64,000 bases of DNA from Flaveria trinervia (taxonomy: Eukaryota; Streptophyta; Magnoliopsida; Asterales; Asteraceae): the NCBI GenBank assembly GCA_025506515.1, contig CM046443.1:93027849-93091848 (forward strand), given 5' to 3'. The notes beneath the pieces were generated by a model that saw nothing but the letters and a program-made list of their open reading frames with translations, searched no databases and was not told the DNA's origin. This document shows, piece by piece, positions 11,284 to 20,944 of the stretch; position 1 is the first letter of the stretch; every line of letters begins with the position of its first letter. The position numbers and the translations under genes were made by a program.

Positions 11284-14200
11284 GTATGTTCCTTATTAAC
11301 AAAACCTATGCCTATGTCCTATTTGATTCTGGAGACGATAAAAGCTTTGTTTCATTAGAGTTTGAACTCATACTTGCTAAGCCACATACGAAACTAGAAA
11401 GACCTCTTACTGTTGAAGTTGCCGATGGAGAAACGATCACCGTTGACGTTATCGTTCGTGATTGCATCTTAAGTCTTGACACGCATGATTTCTTATCGAT
11501 CTTATCCCTATGAAACTTGGAAGCTTTGACGTCATCATTGGTATGGATTGGTTAGCCAAACACCATGCCGAGATCATTTGTTTCGAGAAGTGCATTCGTA
11601 TACCGTTACCCTCTGGAGATACGTTGAAGGTGTTCGGTGAAAAATCTTCTAAAGGGCTTAAACTCATGTCTTGCACTCAAGCCCGAAAGTGCTTAAACAA
11701 GAAGTATATGGCTTTCTTGGCTTATGTGGTCAACACGAAAGTCAAAGGGAAAGAACTTAAGGATGTCCTATCGTACGAGACTTTCCTGAAATATTTCCCG
11801 ATGACCTTAGTGGTTTACCTCCCGTGCGTGAAGTCGAGTTTAAAATTGACTTGATACGGGAGCAAAACCCGTGGCCAAGTCACCATATCGGCTTGCACCA
11901 TCGGAAATGCAAGAACTCTCTTGTCAACTGCAAGAGCTGTCCGAAAAAGGCTTCATCCGTCCTAGTTCTTCGCCTTGGGGTGCACCTGTTCTTTTCGTGA
12001 AGAAGAAAGATGGATCGTTTCGTATGTGCATCGATTATCGCGAGCTTAACAAACTTACCATCAAGAATCGTTATCCTCTTCCTCGCATCGATGACTTGTT
12101 TGATCAACTTCAAGGAGCTGTCATATTCTCGAAAATTGATCTACGTTCTGGATATCATCAATTACGAGTTCATGAGGATGACATCCCAAAGACCACTTTT
12201 CGTACTCGTTATGGACACTATGAGTTTATGGTGATGCCTTTTGTTTAACCAATGCTCCTGCTGTCTTCATGGATCTCATGAACCGAGTATGCAAGCCTTA
12301 TCTAGACAAGTTTGTGATCGTCTTTATTGATGACATACTTATCTATTCCAAGTCCAACACCGATCATGAGCTGCATTTGAGATTGGTCCTTGAGTTGTTA
12401 AAGAAAGAGCAATTGTACGCAAAGTTCTCGAAGTGTGATTTCTGGCTCGAGGAAGTTCAATTTCTAGGACACGTGGTGAATAGCCAAGGAATTCACGTTG
12501 ATCCTGCAAAGGTGGAAGCTGTGAAGAATTGGTGTGTTCCTACAACTCCTACCGAAGTTCGTTCTTTTCTTGGTCTTGCTGGTTATTATCGGCAATTCAT
12601 TGCCAATTTCTCGAGGATCGCGAAACCGCTCACTACTTTGACACAAAAGAATAAACTATTTGAGTGGGGTTCCGAGCAAGAAGAAGCTTTTGAAGCGTTA
12701 AAGCATAAGTTGTGCAATGCTCCTATATTGACCCTACCCGATGGAAACGACGATTTCACCGTGTATTGTGATGCATCTAAACAAGGCCTTGGTTGTGTTC
12801 TCATGCAACGAGGGAAGGTCATAGCTTATGCGTCGAGACAATTGAAGGTTCACGAGGTGAATTATACAACACACGATATCGAGCTTGGTGCTGTTGTATT
12901 TGCTTTGAAGATTTGGAGGCACTATCTGTATGGTACGCAATGTATAGTCTACACCGATCACAAAAGCCTTCAACACGTTTTCAATCAAAAAGATCTCAAC
13001 ATGAGACAACGTCGCTGGGTGGAGTTGATTAGTGACTATGATTGTGACATTCGTTACCATCCTGGTAAAGCAAACGTTGTAGCCGATGCACTGAGCCGGA
13101 AGATTCACAACAAGATGATTTCATTCCAAGAAATTCGCGATCGACGTCAATGGTTTGACACCTTGGGTGAGTTCGATACTGAAATCCGATTAGATGTCAA
13201 CGAGACCACCGTACTACTACAAAACCTGAGAATAGATAGTGACATCGAGTCTAGTATCCTGGAGGCTCAACAAATGGTACAACGAGAAGGAAGAATGAAG
13301 GATGAGTTGGAGCATAATCTTCTAACTCAATTGGAAACAAAACCCAATGGGTTGATGTACTTCGCCAATCGTATTTGGGTTCCAAATCGCGATAATATTC
13401 GTACCTTTATATGAACGAAGCTCATCAAACTCGTTATTCTATTCATCCTGGTTCCGATAAGATGTACATGGACCTACGTGGTCAATATTGGTGGCCTGGA
13501 ATGAAGAAAGACATAGCGACTTATGTAGCTAAGTGCCTCACATGTACGAAGGTTAAAGCCGAACATCAACGTCCAAGTGGATTACTTGAGCAACCCGAGA
13601 TTCCTATGTGGAAATGGGAACATATATCCATGGACTTTATAACAAAGCTACCCCGAACCTCCCGAGGACATGATAGCATATGGGTGATTATTAATCGATT
13701 GACCAAGTCGGCACATTTTATACCCATACGTGACACTTACAAGACATCAAAGTTAGCTCGTATATACGTTGATGAGATTGTAAGTCGTCATGGGGTACCT
13801 CTGCACATCATATCTGACCGAGATGCTCGTTTCACTTCACATTTTGGTCGTCTATGCAAGAACTTTTGGGTACACAATTGGATCTAAGCACGGCTTACCA
13901 TCCTCAAACTGATGGTCAAACCGAGCGAACGATCCAAACTTTAGAGGATTTGCTACGTCTCTGTGTTCTTGACTTTGGTGGCAATTGGGATACGCATCTA
14001 CCGCTCGCGGAATTTTCGTATAACAATAGTTACCACTCGAGTATCAAGATGGCACCGTTTGAAGCACTTTATGGTCGAAAATGTTGTTCACCGATCTGTT
14101 GGACCGACATTGGTGAAAACTTCATCACTGGTCCTGAACTTATACAAGAGACGACCGATAAAGTGTCTATCATTCACAAGAACCTCGAAGTGGCGAGAAG

Positions 14201-14669
14201 TCGTCAAAAGAGCTATGCTGACAAGCGACGTAAGCCATTGGAATTCCAAGTTGGGGAGATGGTTCCTCTTAAGGTTTCACCATGGAAAGGTGTGGTTCGC
14301 TTTGGAAAGAAGGGCAAACTGGCTCCAAGATTTATAGGACCTTTCAAAATCCTGAAAAGGATTGGGAAAGTGGCTTATAAACTAGAGCTACCTTCCGACC
14401 TTAGTGGAGTTCATCCCGTATTCCACGTCTCAAATTTGAGAAAGTGTTTGGCCGACGAAAGTCTGTATGTTCCATTGGAAGATATTCAGATTGACGAGTC
14501 ATTATATTTTGTCGAGAAACCTGTTGAAATCATGGACCGCATAATGAAGAAGACGAGAACCACAACAACCCCAATCGTCAAGGTTCGTTGGGAAAATAAA
14601 CGTGGCGCGGAATTTACTTGGGAACGTGAGGAGCACATGAAGAAGAGATACCCATTCTTATTTGTATAG
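11284..14669 (+). pseudogene. pol: gypsy Pol: protease, RT, RNase H, integrase, chromodomain-like tail (frameshifted)
   Basis: Domains in order: aspartic protease with a DSG motif near 11330 (LFDSGDDKSF, Asp instead of the usual Ala after Gly); RT from about 11870 with SPWGAPVLFVKKKDGS, IDYRELN and the catalytic FIDD near 12325; RNase H with YCDAS near 12770 and TDHKSLQHVF near 12955; integrase with an HHCC zinc finger (13440-13560), the catalytic D-D-E core (DFITKLP 13635, SDRDARFTSHF 13815, AYHPQTDGQTER 13890); and a C-terminal region with the FHVSNLRK motif and a VRWENKR...FTWERE chromodomain-like end (14590-14660). One-base indels break the frame near 11505, 11765, 11850, 12243, 13410 and 13850. 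The family makes a single Gag-Pol polyprotein cleaved by its protease. Confidence 0.92.
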
Positions 14670-14705
14670 ATTCATTTCTTTTAATTTCGGGACGAAATTC
14701 TTTTA

Positions 14706-14717
14706 AGTTGGGGAGAC
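14706..14717 (+). promoter_or_regulatory. polypurine tract of array A
   Basis: A purine-rich AGTTGGGGAGAC stretch lies directly before the second LTR (TGTAACATC). This is the expected plus-strand primer position. Confidence 0.75.
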
Positions 14718-17251
14718 TGTAACATCTCGTAGTTTCGTTAATTTAAAAAGTTAACTTGGTTAAATTATTTATGCCTTTGATTAGAATCTATCGGTTACTG
14801 TTGCTTATTGTTTTAATTCTTTAACTTAAATGTTGATCACGTAAATGATTTCATAATAATTAAATGAAAAAAAAATAATCTTAATAATGATTTTTGATAC
14901 TAAGAATATTAACATTAATAACAATACTACAACAATAAATAAATGAAGGTAATAACAAGGTAAATTAAAGATGATAACAATGATTTATAAAACTCTAATA
15001 ATTGATAAGTTATAAAAATTAATTAATCTTAGTGTTTAAAAAGATTAAGGGGGTTAATTTGTCATTTTAGAAACTTAAAATGGAAGTTTTGGGCATGAAA
15101 TAATAAAGCCTGAAACTGCAGGGACCATTAGTGTAAAATATCAAAACTCAAACAATCTTTTCCCCTTTCACTCGTTTTTCCGGCCGCCACTTCCGGCCAA
15201 CTTCCGGCGAACTCCGGCCACCTCTAAAAACGCTTAAATCCATTAAATTCGGATCACTAACCGTTCCAATTAGACTCGTGGGTACGTTTCGAACCTTAAG
15301 TGAACATTAATTCGAGTTTAATGACGACAAGGGTTACCGATTGAACCCGGTAACCGTCGGCCTTAACACCTCAACGGTTCACTAATCAAGATTTGATAAT
15401 AATCCAAATTAATCTAACATAAACAATCGTTTAGCTATCTCTAACCTATCTACACTTCCAATTTCACCTGAAAAGCAATCGGACACCAAAAACCAACTCC
15501 CGAGCTCGTCGCGATCTGTAGCTAGACGAACTCAACTTTCTTCATAATCTCACCTCAATTAAGCGAGGGCTTTCGTTCATTGGGGTCTATAGGAGCTACC
15601 TATGCAACGAATTTGATTATCATCATCGAATTCTTGTCCATTGATTCGACATAAACCGCGCTTGTTCTTCGGTTGATTCTTCGTCTGTTCATCACCAATA
15701 CATCTTCGAATCGGGTACTTAAATACATGTACATGCTCGATTTTACATGGGGAACAAAAGCCCCATGATCTTTACCATTAACAACATCGATTTAACGCTT
15801 AATTTGATTCAAATTCGAACTAGGGTTCTAGGGATTTGGGGATTTTGTTTATATGGTTTTAATGTTTTAAAACCAAGATCTACCGCGGCTGAGAGCCTTG
15901 GTTCACTGGTTAAGTCTTGTTCCCCACATACATGAGGTCCCGGGTTCGAACCGGGCACCCTCATGTAATCTTTTTAAAGCCTTTTTGGCCTTAAATTAAT
16001 TATAGGAAATTTATAATAATTATAAAAATGAATTTTATAAACCCTAAATATTTTTAAAGTCATCTGAATATTTTTAAAAATTTATTCTTGTAAAAACTTT
16101 GTAATATTTTAATATAAAATTATTTGCAAATGTAATAATTAAGTATTTTTATAATAAGTTAGATTGTTATATAATACTTAAAGACATTAAATTAATATTA
16201 GACCATATGTTTTTGGATTTATCATGATAGAATTTAAATATAATTTTATAAATAAAATCACAAGTTATTTACAAAGGATCAATTTCCTTAAAAATAAATT
16301 TATAAATTTTCATAAATGGTATTTTTTTATAATAATTTATTTAACTTTATAAAAATCCCCAATATACTAATACCCTAGTTCATGTTAACTCGTTAATCTT
16401 ATTATTAACCAAAATCTTGTAATAATTATATATTTAGGTGCCTTGTGACGTTTTATCTTGGAACGACATATTTTTGTTCTTATTAATCTTCATTATATAC
16501 TTATTTGACATGTGAGTTTTCCTTGCCCTTTTTTTACATTTTTCACACTATTTTGGGGTGAAACATGATACTTATACATCGTACACTTATAAACGTTTGA
16601 GACTTGTAATGCACTTGCAATTCATCTTTATATTTTGTCATGGTTATTTGTGTGTTGTAAGTGATTATATGAGATACATAGTTTGTTTACAATCATTAAC
16701 TATTGCTAGCCTGGCGACATCTTAGATCTTTGGGCCTGACAAGCCTATTTGGTGCTAAAGTCGATGTATTGCCGACTCCTAGGAGCCGTATGCTTGTGCA
16801 CTAGGGAACCAAATACACTTAGCCAATCTTTTATACTTGTAATCAAGTCGAGGTTTGGTTGTAACGATATGTGTTCTATAACCTTACTAGCTTATAACCT
16901 ATGACATGAATTGCTACTTGTAACTTTCTTTTTCATATTATGTATGAAAACCTTGGAAACTCACCAACTATTTTTAGTGACTCTTATTTTTATCATGTTT
17001 CAGGTCAACCTCAAGTTTAAAGTGATCCTTTTGAAGCAGGCTATAATCTAGGACTTGGACCTAGATAATGAAATAAAAAGTTACATTATGTTATGTTATG
17101 TTGAACTTATTTCTTGTATAAGACTTATGATTGTAATTTCCATTTCAAGACTTATGATAATAATATTTACAATTTAATATAGCGTTATGTGGCTGTGAAC
17201 AATCTTAACCTCACATCTCGACGTTTCCGCCGTCAAGGTTGGGGTGTGACA
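14718..17251 (+). repeat. gypsy array A, LTR 2 (shared by both internal regions)
   Basis: A 2534-bp LTR with the same ends as LTR 1. It acts as 3' LTR of the first internal region and 5' LTR of the second. It differs from LTR 1 mostly by single-base gains or losses in homopolymers, plus a few substitutions. It contains a second tRNA-like block at 15885-15960 (one C shorter in the CCCGGG arm). Confidence 0.93.
15885..15960 (+). other. tRNA-like block inside LTR 2 of array A
   Basis: The A-box-like TGGTTCACTGG starts at 15899 and the B box GGTTCGAACC at 15943, again 44 nt apart. It is equivalent to 7947-8023. Confidence 0.6.
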
Positions 17252-17254
17252 GAT

Positions 17255-17266
17255 TGGTATCAGAGC
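17255..17266 (+). promoter_or_regulatory. primer binding site after LTR 2
   Basis: TGGTATCAGAGC, three bases after the LTR end, as in the first copy. Its presence shows that LTR 2 is followed by a true second internal region. Confidence 0.88.
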
Positions 17267-17939
17267 CCATAACTATAGGATTTAGGTTATTAGTAATGGT
17301 GACCTAGACTATAGCTTATGCATGAACCTCATAGGATAATATTTATATTCTTGGAAATATATATATTGTTACATGCTACATAATGCTATACTTTATGTGC
17401 AACTTGATGCCTTAGCATAGGTTGCCTTGTAATTGTCTAAACTTTGTTAGTTGTCTCCCTAAACTTAACTTTGACTCATTGACTCTCCCCGACAAATGAA
17501 ACTTCTTAATCTTATTCTCGTCAACACGTGGAATCGTATACTTATGCTTAAGAATTAAATCTTTAGACTTATGTCTAATCTATGTAAATCTCATCATGGT
17601 TTTGATTTCATAAACCTAAGAAATTTGTGTGACACATGAACACCTGTATTCTGGATTTCCTGGCAAAAGGCCCTCGGGCTAAGGCAAGCATATCGCATAA
17701 ATCCTACGGGACTAGTTATGCTTACCTGGGGATTTCTGGGATGAGTGATAAACCATGGTCAACATACACAAATTTCTAAGGCGAGTGGGTCAACTTACCT
17801 TGACGCGTCAACGTTTCCAAATGGTAATGCGTTACCAAATGGAACCATTCCATGTGCCTTACAACTTTTTGCCTTATCCTTGTTGAACATTAATCTTGTT
17901 ATTCCAATTCTCATATCTAACTCATTTGTATATTCCAGC

Positions 17940-19151
17940 ATGTCTCGTCATCATGGAAAGCGTGGAAGTTCCGATCGTAAGTTAGCCGCCATGATTGCTC
18001 GACAAATGGCTGCTGTCATTCCGACCATGGTTGCTGAACTTAATAGCACCTAATGACCAACGCTAGCAACAATGGAAATGGTCATGGAGAGAATAGCAAC
18101 AATCAAAACGGGAATAATCAAACTTGCACCTTCAAACACTTCAGCTCTTGCAAGCCCACTAGTTTTAGTGGCAAGGAAGGAGCCACTGGCCTTCTTGAGT
18201 GGTTCGAAAGCATGGAGAATACCTTTATCAATTGTGAGTGTCCCGATGCACTCAAGGTTCTTTATGCCACTAGTATGTTCCAACAAAGGGCTCTTACCTG
18301 GTGGAATAGCGAGAAGAGAAACCGTGGTCCTGAAGTTGTGCTAGCACTTACCTGGGAAGAGTTCAAGAACATCGCCATCGCGAAGTTCTGTCCAAGAAGT
18401 GAGTTGCAAAAGTTAGAAGAAGAGTTTTGGAACTTGAAGCAAAACGATGGTGACCAATTGGCCTACTCAACTAGGCATCATGAGTTGAGTATACTGCTGC
18501 CTCACATGGTCGACACTGTCCCCCGCAACATCGAGAAGTTCATCAAGGGTGTACCACCCCAAATTCAAGATGCTGTGGTGGGTAGTCGACCCACAACCTT
18601 AGAAGAAGCCATTACTATCACCGCTCAACTCACCGAGAACCATATAAGAGCGGGCACCATGTCTGTGAAGGGTGCAAAGAAGGTGGAGAAGACGGCTACC
18701 GAGGCGGTTAAGGAGACCAAAGCTGAACCGTCTAACAACCACAACAACAACAAGAAGCGCAAGTTCACACCGGCGCGTAACTATGCCGTGGCTGCACCCA
18801 AACAACCCCAAAGACAACTTGTACCTGCGGCTACACCTGTGGCACAAGTGCCTGGGGCTAGGGCTTATGCTGGTCCTCAACCGATGTGCAACACGTGTAG
18901 GTATCATCATCCGGGGAATCAACCATGCCGCATTTGCACCTTATGCGGTAAATATGGTCATTTGGTGGCGACTTGCCACCGTGCACCTAACAATGCCGCT
19001 GTGGTCACAAAACGTGTTTGCTACAACTGTGGGGAACCTGGCCATTTTCGCCCACAATGCCCTCGTCTTGTGGGTAATGTTCCACAAGCCCGAGGACGTG
19101 CTTTCAACATCAACGCTAACCAAGCACAAGCAAACAACGATGTGGTGAATG
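17940..19151 (+). pseudogene. gag: gypsy Gag (array A, second copy; nearly complete)
   Basis: Starts at ATG 17940. One missing base near 18050 (CACCTAATG versus CACCTTAATG in the first copy) interrupts the N-terminal 37 codons. From 18053 a 372-residue frame runs through the Retrotrans_gag domain, the Lys/Asn-rich linker, a CNTCRYHHPGNQPC segment and two CX2CX4HX4C zinc knuckles (near 18940 and 19020). It is the cleanest gag in the window. The unspliced frame ends at a TAA (19169-19171) inside the putative intron. Confidence 0.92.
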
Positions 19152-19236
19152 GTACGTTAACTCACCCTTAAATTTTGTGATCAAATTCATTTCACATTTT
19201 ACCTGTATTGTTAAATACCTTAAAAAAATTGAACAG
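19152..19236 (+). other. putative 85-bp gag-protease intron (second copy)
   Basis: GT at 19152, AG at 19236. It is the copy in which the flanking gag frame is open, so the in-frame stop within the segment and the restored frame after removal can be read directly. The sequence matches 11199-11283 closely. Confidence 0.7.
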
Positions 19237-19399
19237 GTATGTTCCTTATTAACAAAACCTATGCCTATGTCCTATTTGATTCTGGAGCCGATAAAAGCTT
19301 TGTTTCATTAGAGTTTGAACCCATACTTTCTAAGCCACATACGAAACTATAAAGACCTCTTATTGTTGAAGTTGCCGATGGAGAACCGATCACCGTTGA
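19237..19399 (+). pseudogene. pol: protease fragment, truncated end of array A
   Basis: FLINKTYAYVLFDSGAD-type aspartic protease start with the catalytic DSG motif near 19280. A TAA near 19350 replaces the Glu/Ala-Arg codon seen in other copies. Homology stops after ATCACCGTTGA at about 19399, and Sirevirus env-like sequence begins immediately. Confidence 0.85.
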
Positions 19400-20944
19400 G
19401 CACAAAGCACAACATCTGTGCTCATCTTGATCTCACCTCCCGGAACGCTTCTGAGTTCGTGGGCATTATTACTTTTCTATGGAGATCTAGGATCTTCAAG
19501 GCTATTTATACTCCGTGCACACCATACAAATTGATTCAACAGGCTTTCTGGGAAAGCGCTGTAATAGACAGGTCTGCTGAGCCCCATCGCATTCGGAGTT
19601 CCATTTTTGGCCAGGAGATTGAGAATAGTGAGGATGATCTAAGGAGGGTTTTAGAGTTGGGTGATGATGGTGACTGCCCAACCAGACTACATCCACTGAT
19701 GGTTCGAGGATGTTTTCTTCGGACTAAGTACACTGGGGACATAAATGCAGGTGTGCTCAACAAGAGCAACTTGTGCCCCCAGCTCAAGTACTTAGCCCAT
19801 GTGCTGCTCAAGTGTATAGCCTCGAGGAAGGGAGGCTTTGATGAGATGTCTGATCAGATCTAGAACGCTTATGTGGCTTTGGTACTGAATCATCCATTCA
19901 GCTTCTCATGGATGATCTTAACTTACTTGGTCGAGAATATAGGGGCCAAAGGCAAGGAAGGCTTCTACATGTACCTTTGATTTCTTCAGATGATTATAGA
20001 CCAGAAGCTTCCTTTGCTGCCAAAGGAGAGTGATGATGTTGTCACACTTGAGGTCATGGATGACACTACCCTCGGAAGGATGAAGATATACCGGGTTAAG
20101 CATGTTAAGCCCCCGATAAGGAGACTGTTTGGGCATCTGGCCCAAGAGGATTATGTGGCGCCAGCTAGGAAGAAGTGGCGTCATGACGATAGTGACTCAG
20201 ATTCTGAGCCTATTGTTCTATCAGCTGATGACTCAGATGACGATGATGACCACGGTGATGGTCAAGGAGGTGAGGGTCCGGGTGGATCTGAGCCGGCTCC
20301 AATCCACCCCGACTTTCAGATGGATGAGGAGGAGGAGGAGGATGAGAAGCCATTGGTTCGGACGGTGGGAAGCCGGGTCATGGCCACTGAGAGAGGGCTC
20401 AGGGCGGTTAGAGGACACCCGACTGAGTCTAGGGGTGACGATACTAATGCCACAGATCCTTGTTACACCCCGGACCAGCCTGGCAGCCAAGGGGGAGCTT
20501 CTATCTCTAAGGGCTCCAAGAAGAAGAGGATGGCCCACCCTTATGGCAAAAAGGGTAAGAGGCCTAGATTTACTTTGATCACATCTACCACCACTGCCTC
20601 AACCACCACCACTGCCACAGCCACCACCACATCTACCACATCCACCATAGCTACCACCACCACTACTACACCCCCTACCACTACTACCACACTCCTAACC
20701 ACCACTTCCACAACCACCACCACATCTACCACATCCACCACAGCTACCACCACCACTACCACACCCCCTACCACTACTACCACACTCCCAACACCCAATT
20801 CTACATCCACCCCTTCACTATCCACTCCTATACCACCACCCATATTCACCACTACCACCACCAGCCATCAAGCAGGTCCCTCCACCCACTCTACCTTCAC
20901 CACTGGATCCACTCTACCCTTCATTGGGGTAGAGAAACAGTTAG
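19400..20944 (+). pseudogene. Sirevirus env-like ORF, N-terminal part (Sirevirus-1)
   Basis: The translation matches the region after pol in Sirevirus-2 (57254-58680). There is a globular N-terminal section (NICAHLDLTSRN..., RSRIFKAIYTPCTPYKLIQQ, RLHPLMVRGCF, LKYLAHVLLKCIASRKGGFDE), then an acidic stretch (20190-20270 and 20320-20345), a basic KKKRMAHPYGKKGKR patch near 20520 and a Thr-rich low-complexity tract (20580-20870) with an internal tandem duplication of about 100 bp. Stops occur at about 19861 and 19978. The first codons are missing because array A and a deletion removed them. In Sireviruses the ORF in this place is called envelope-like; I see no convincing transmembrane helix, so the function is unknown. 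Confidence 0.75.

Larger units (their letters stand above)
6780..19399 (+). mobile_element. gypsy array A: LTR-gag-pol-LTR-truncated gag/protease (Tekay/Del-like chromovirus)
   Basis: Two near-identical LTRs (6780-9301 and 14718-17251) flank a complete internal region with gag, protease, RT, RNase H, integrase and a chromodomain-like tail. The second LTR is followed by another primer site and a second gag, which is cut off within protease at about 19399. This is a tandem (LTR-sharing) arrangement expected from unequal recombination between LTRs. The left flank is ...TATGACCCC. The right end abuts Sirevirus env-like sequence without a third LTR, so a deletion removed the right end and any target duplication. 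Confidence 0.9.

Noticed and set aside
20541..20861. Minus-strand Val-rich ORF
   Set aside because: Antisense of the Thr-rich ACC-repeat tract; low complexity, no independent support.
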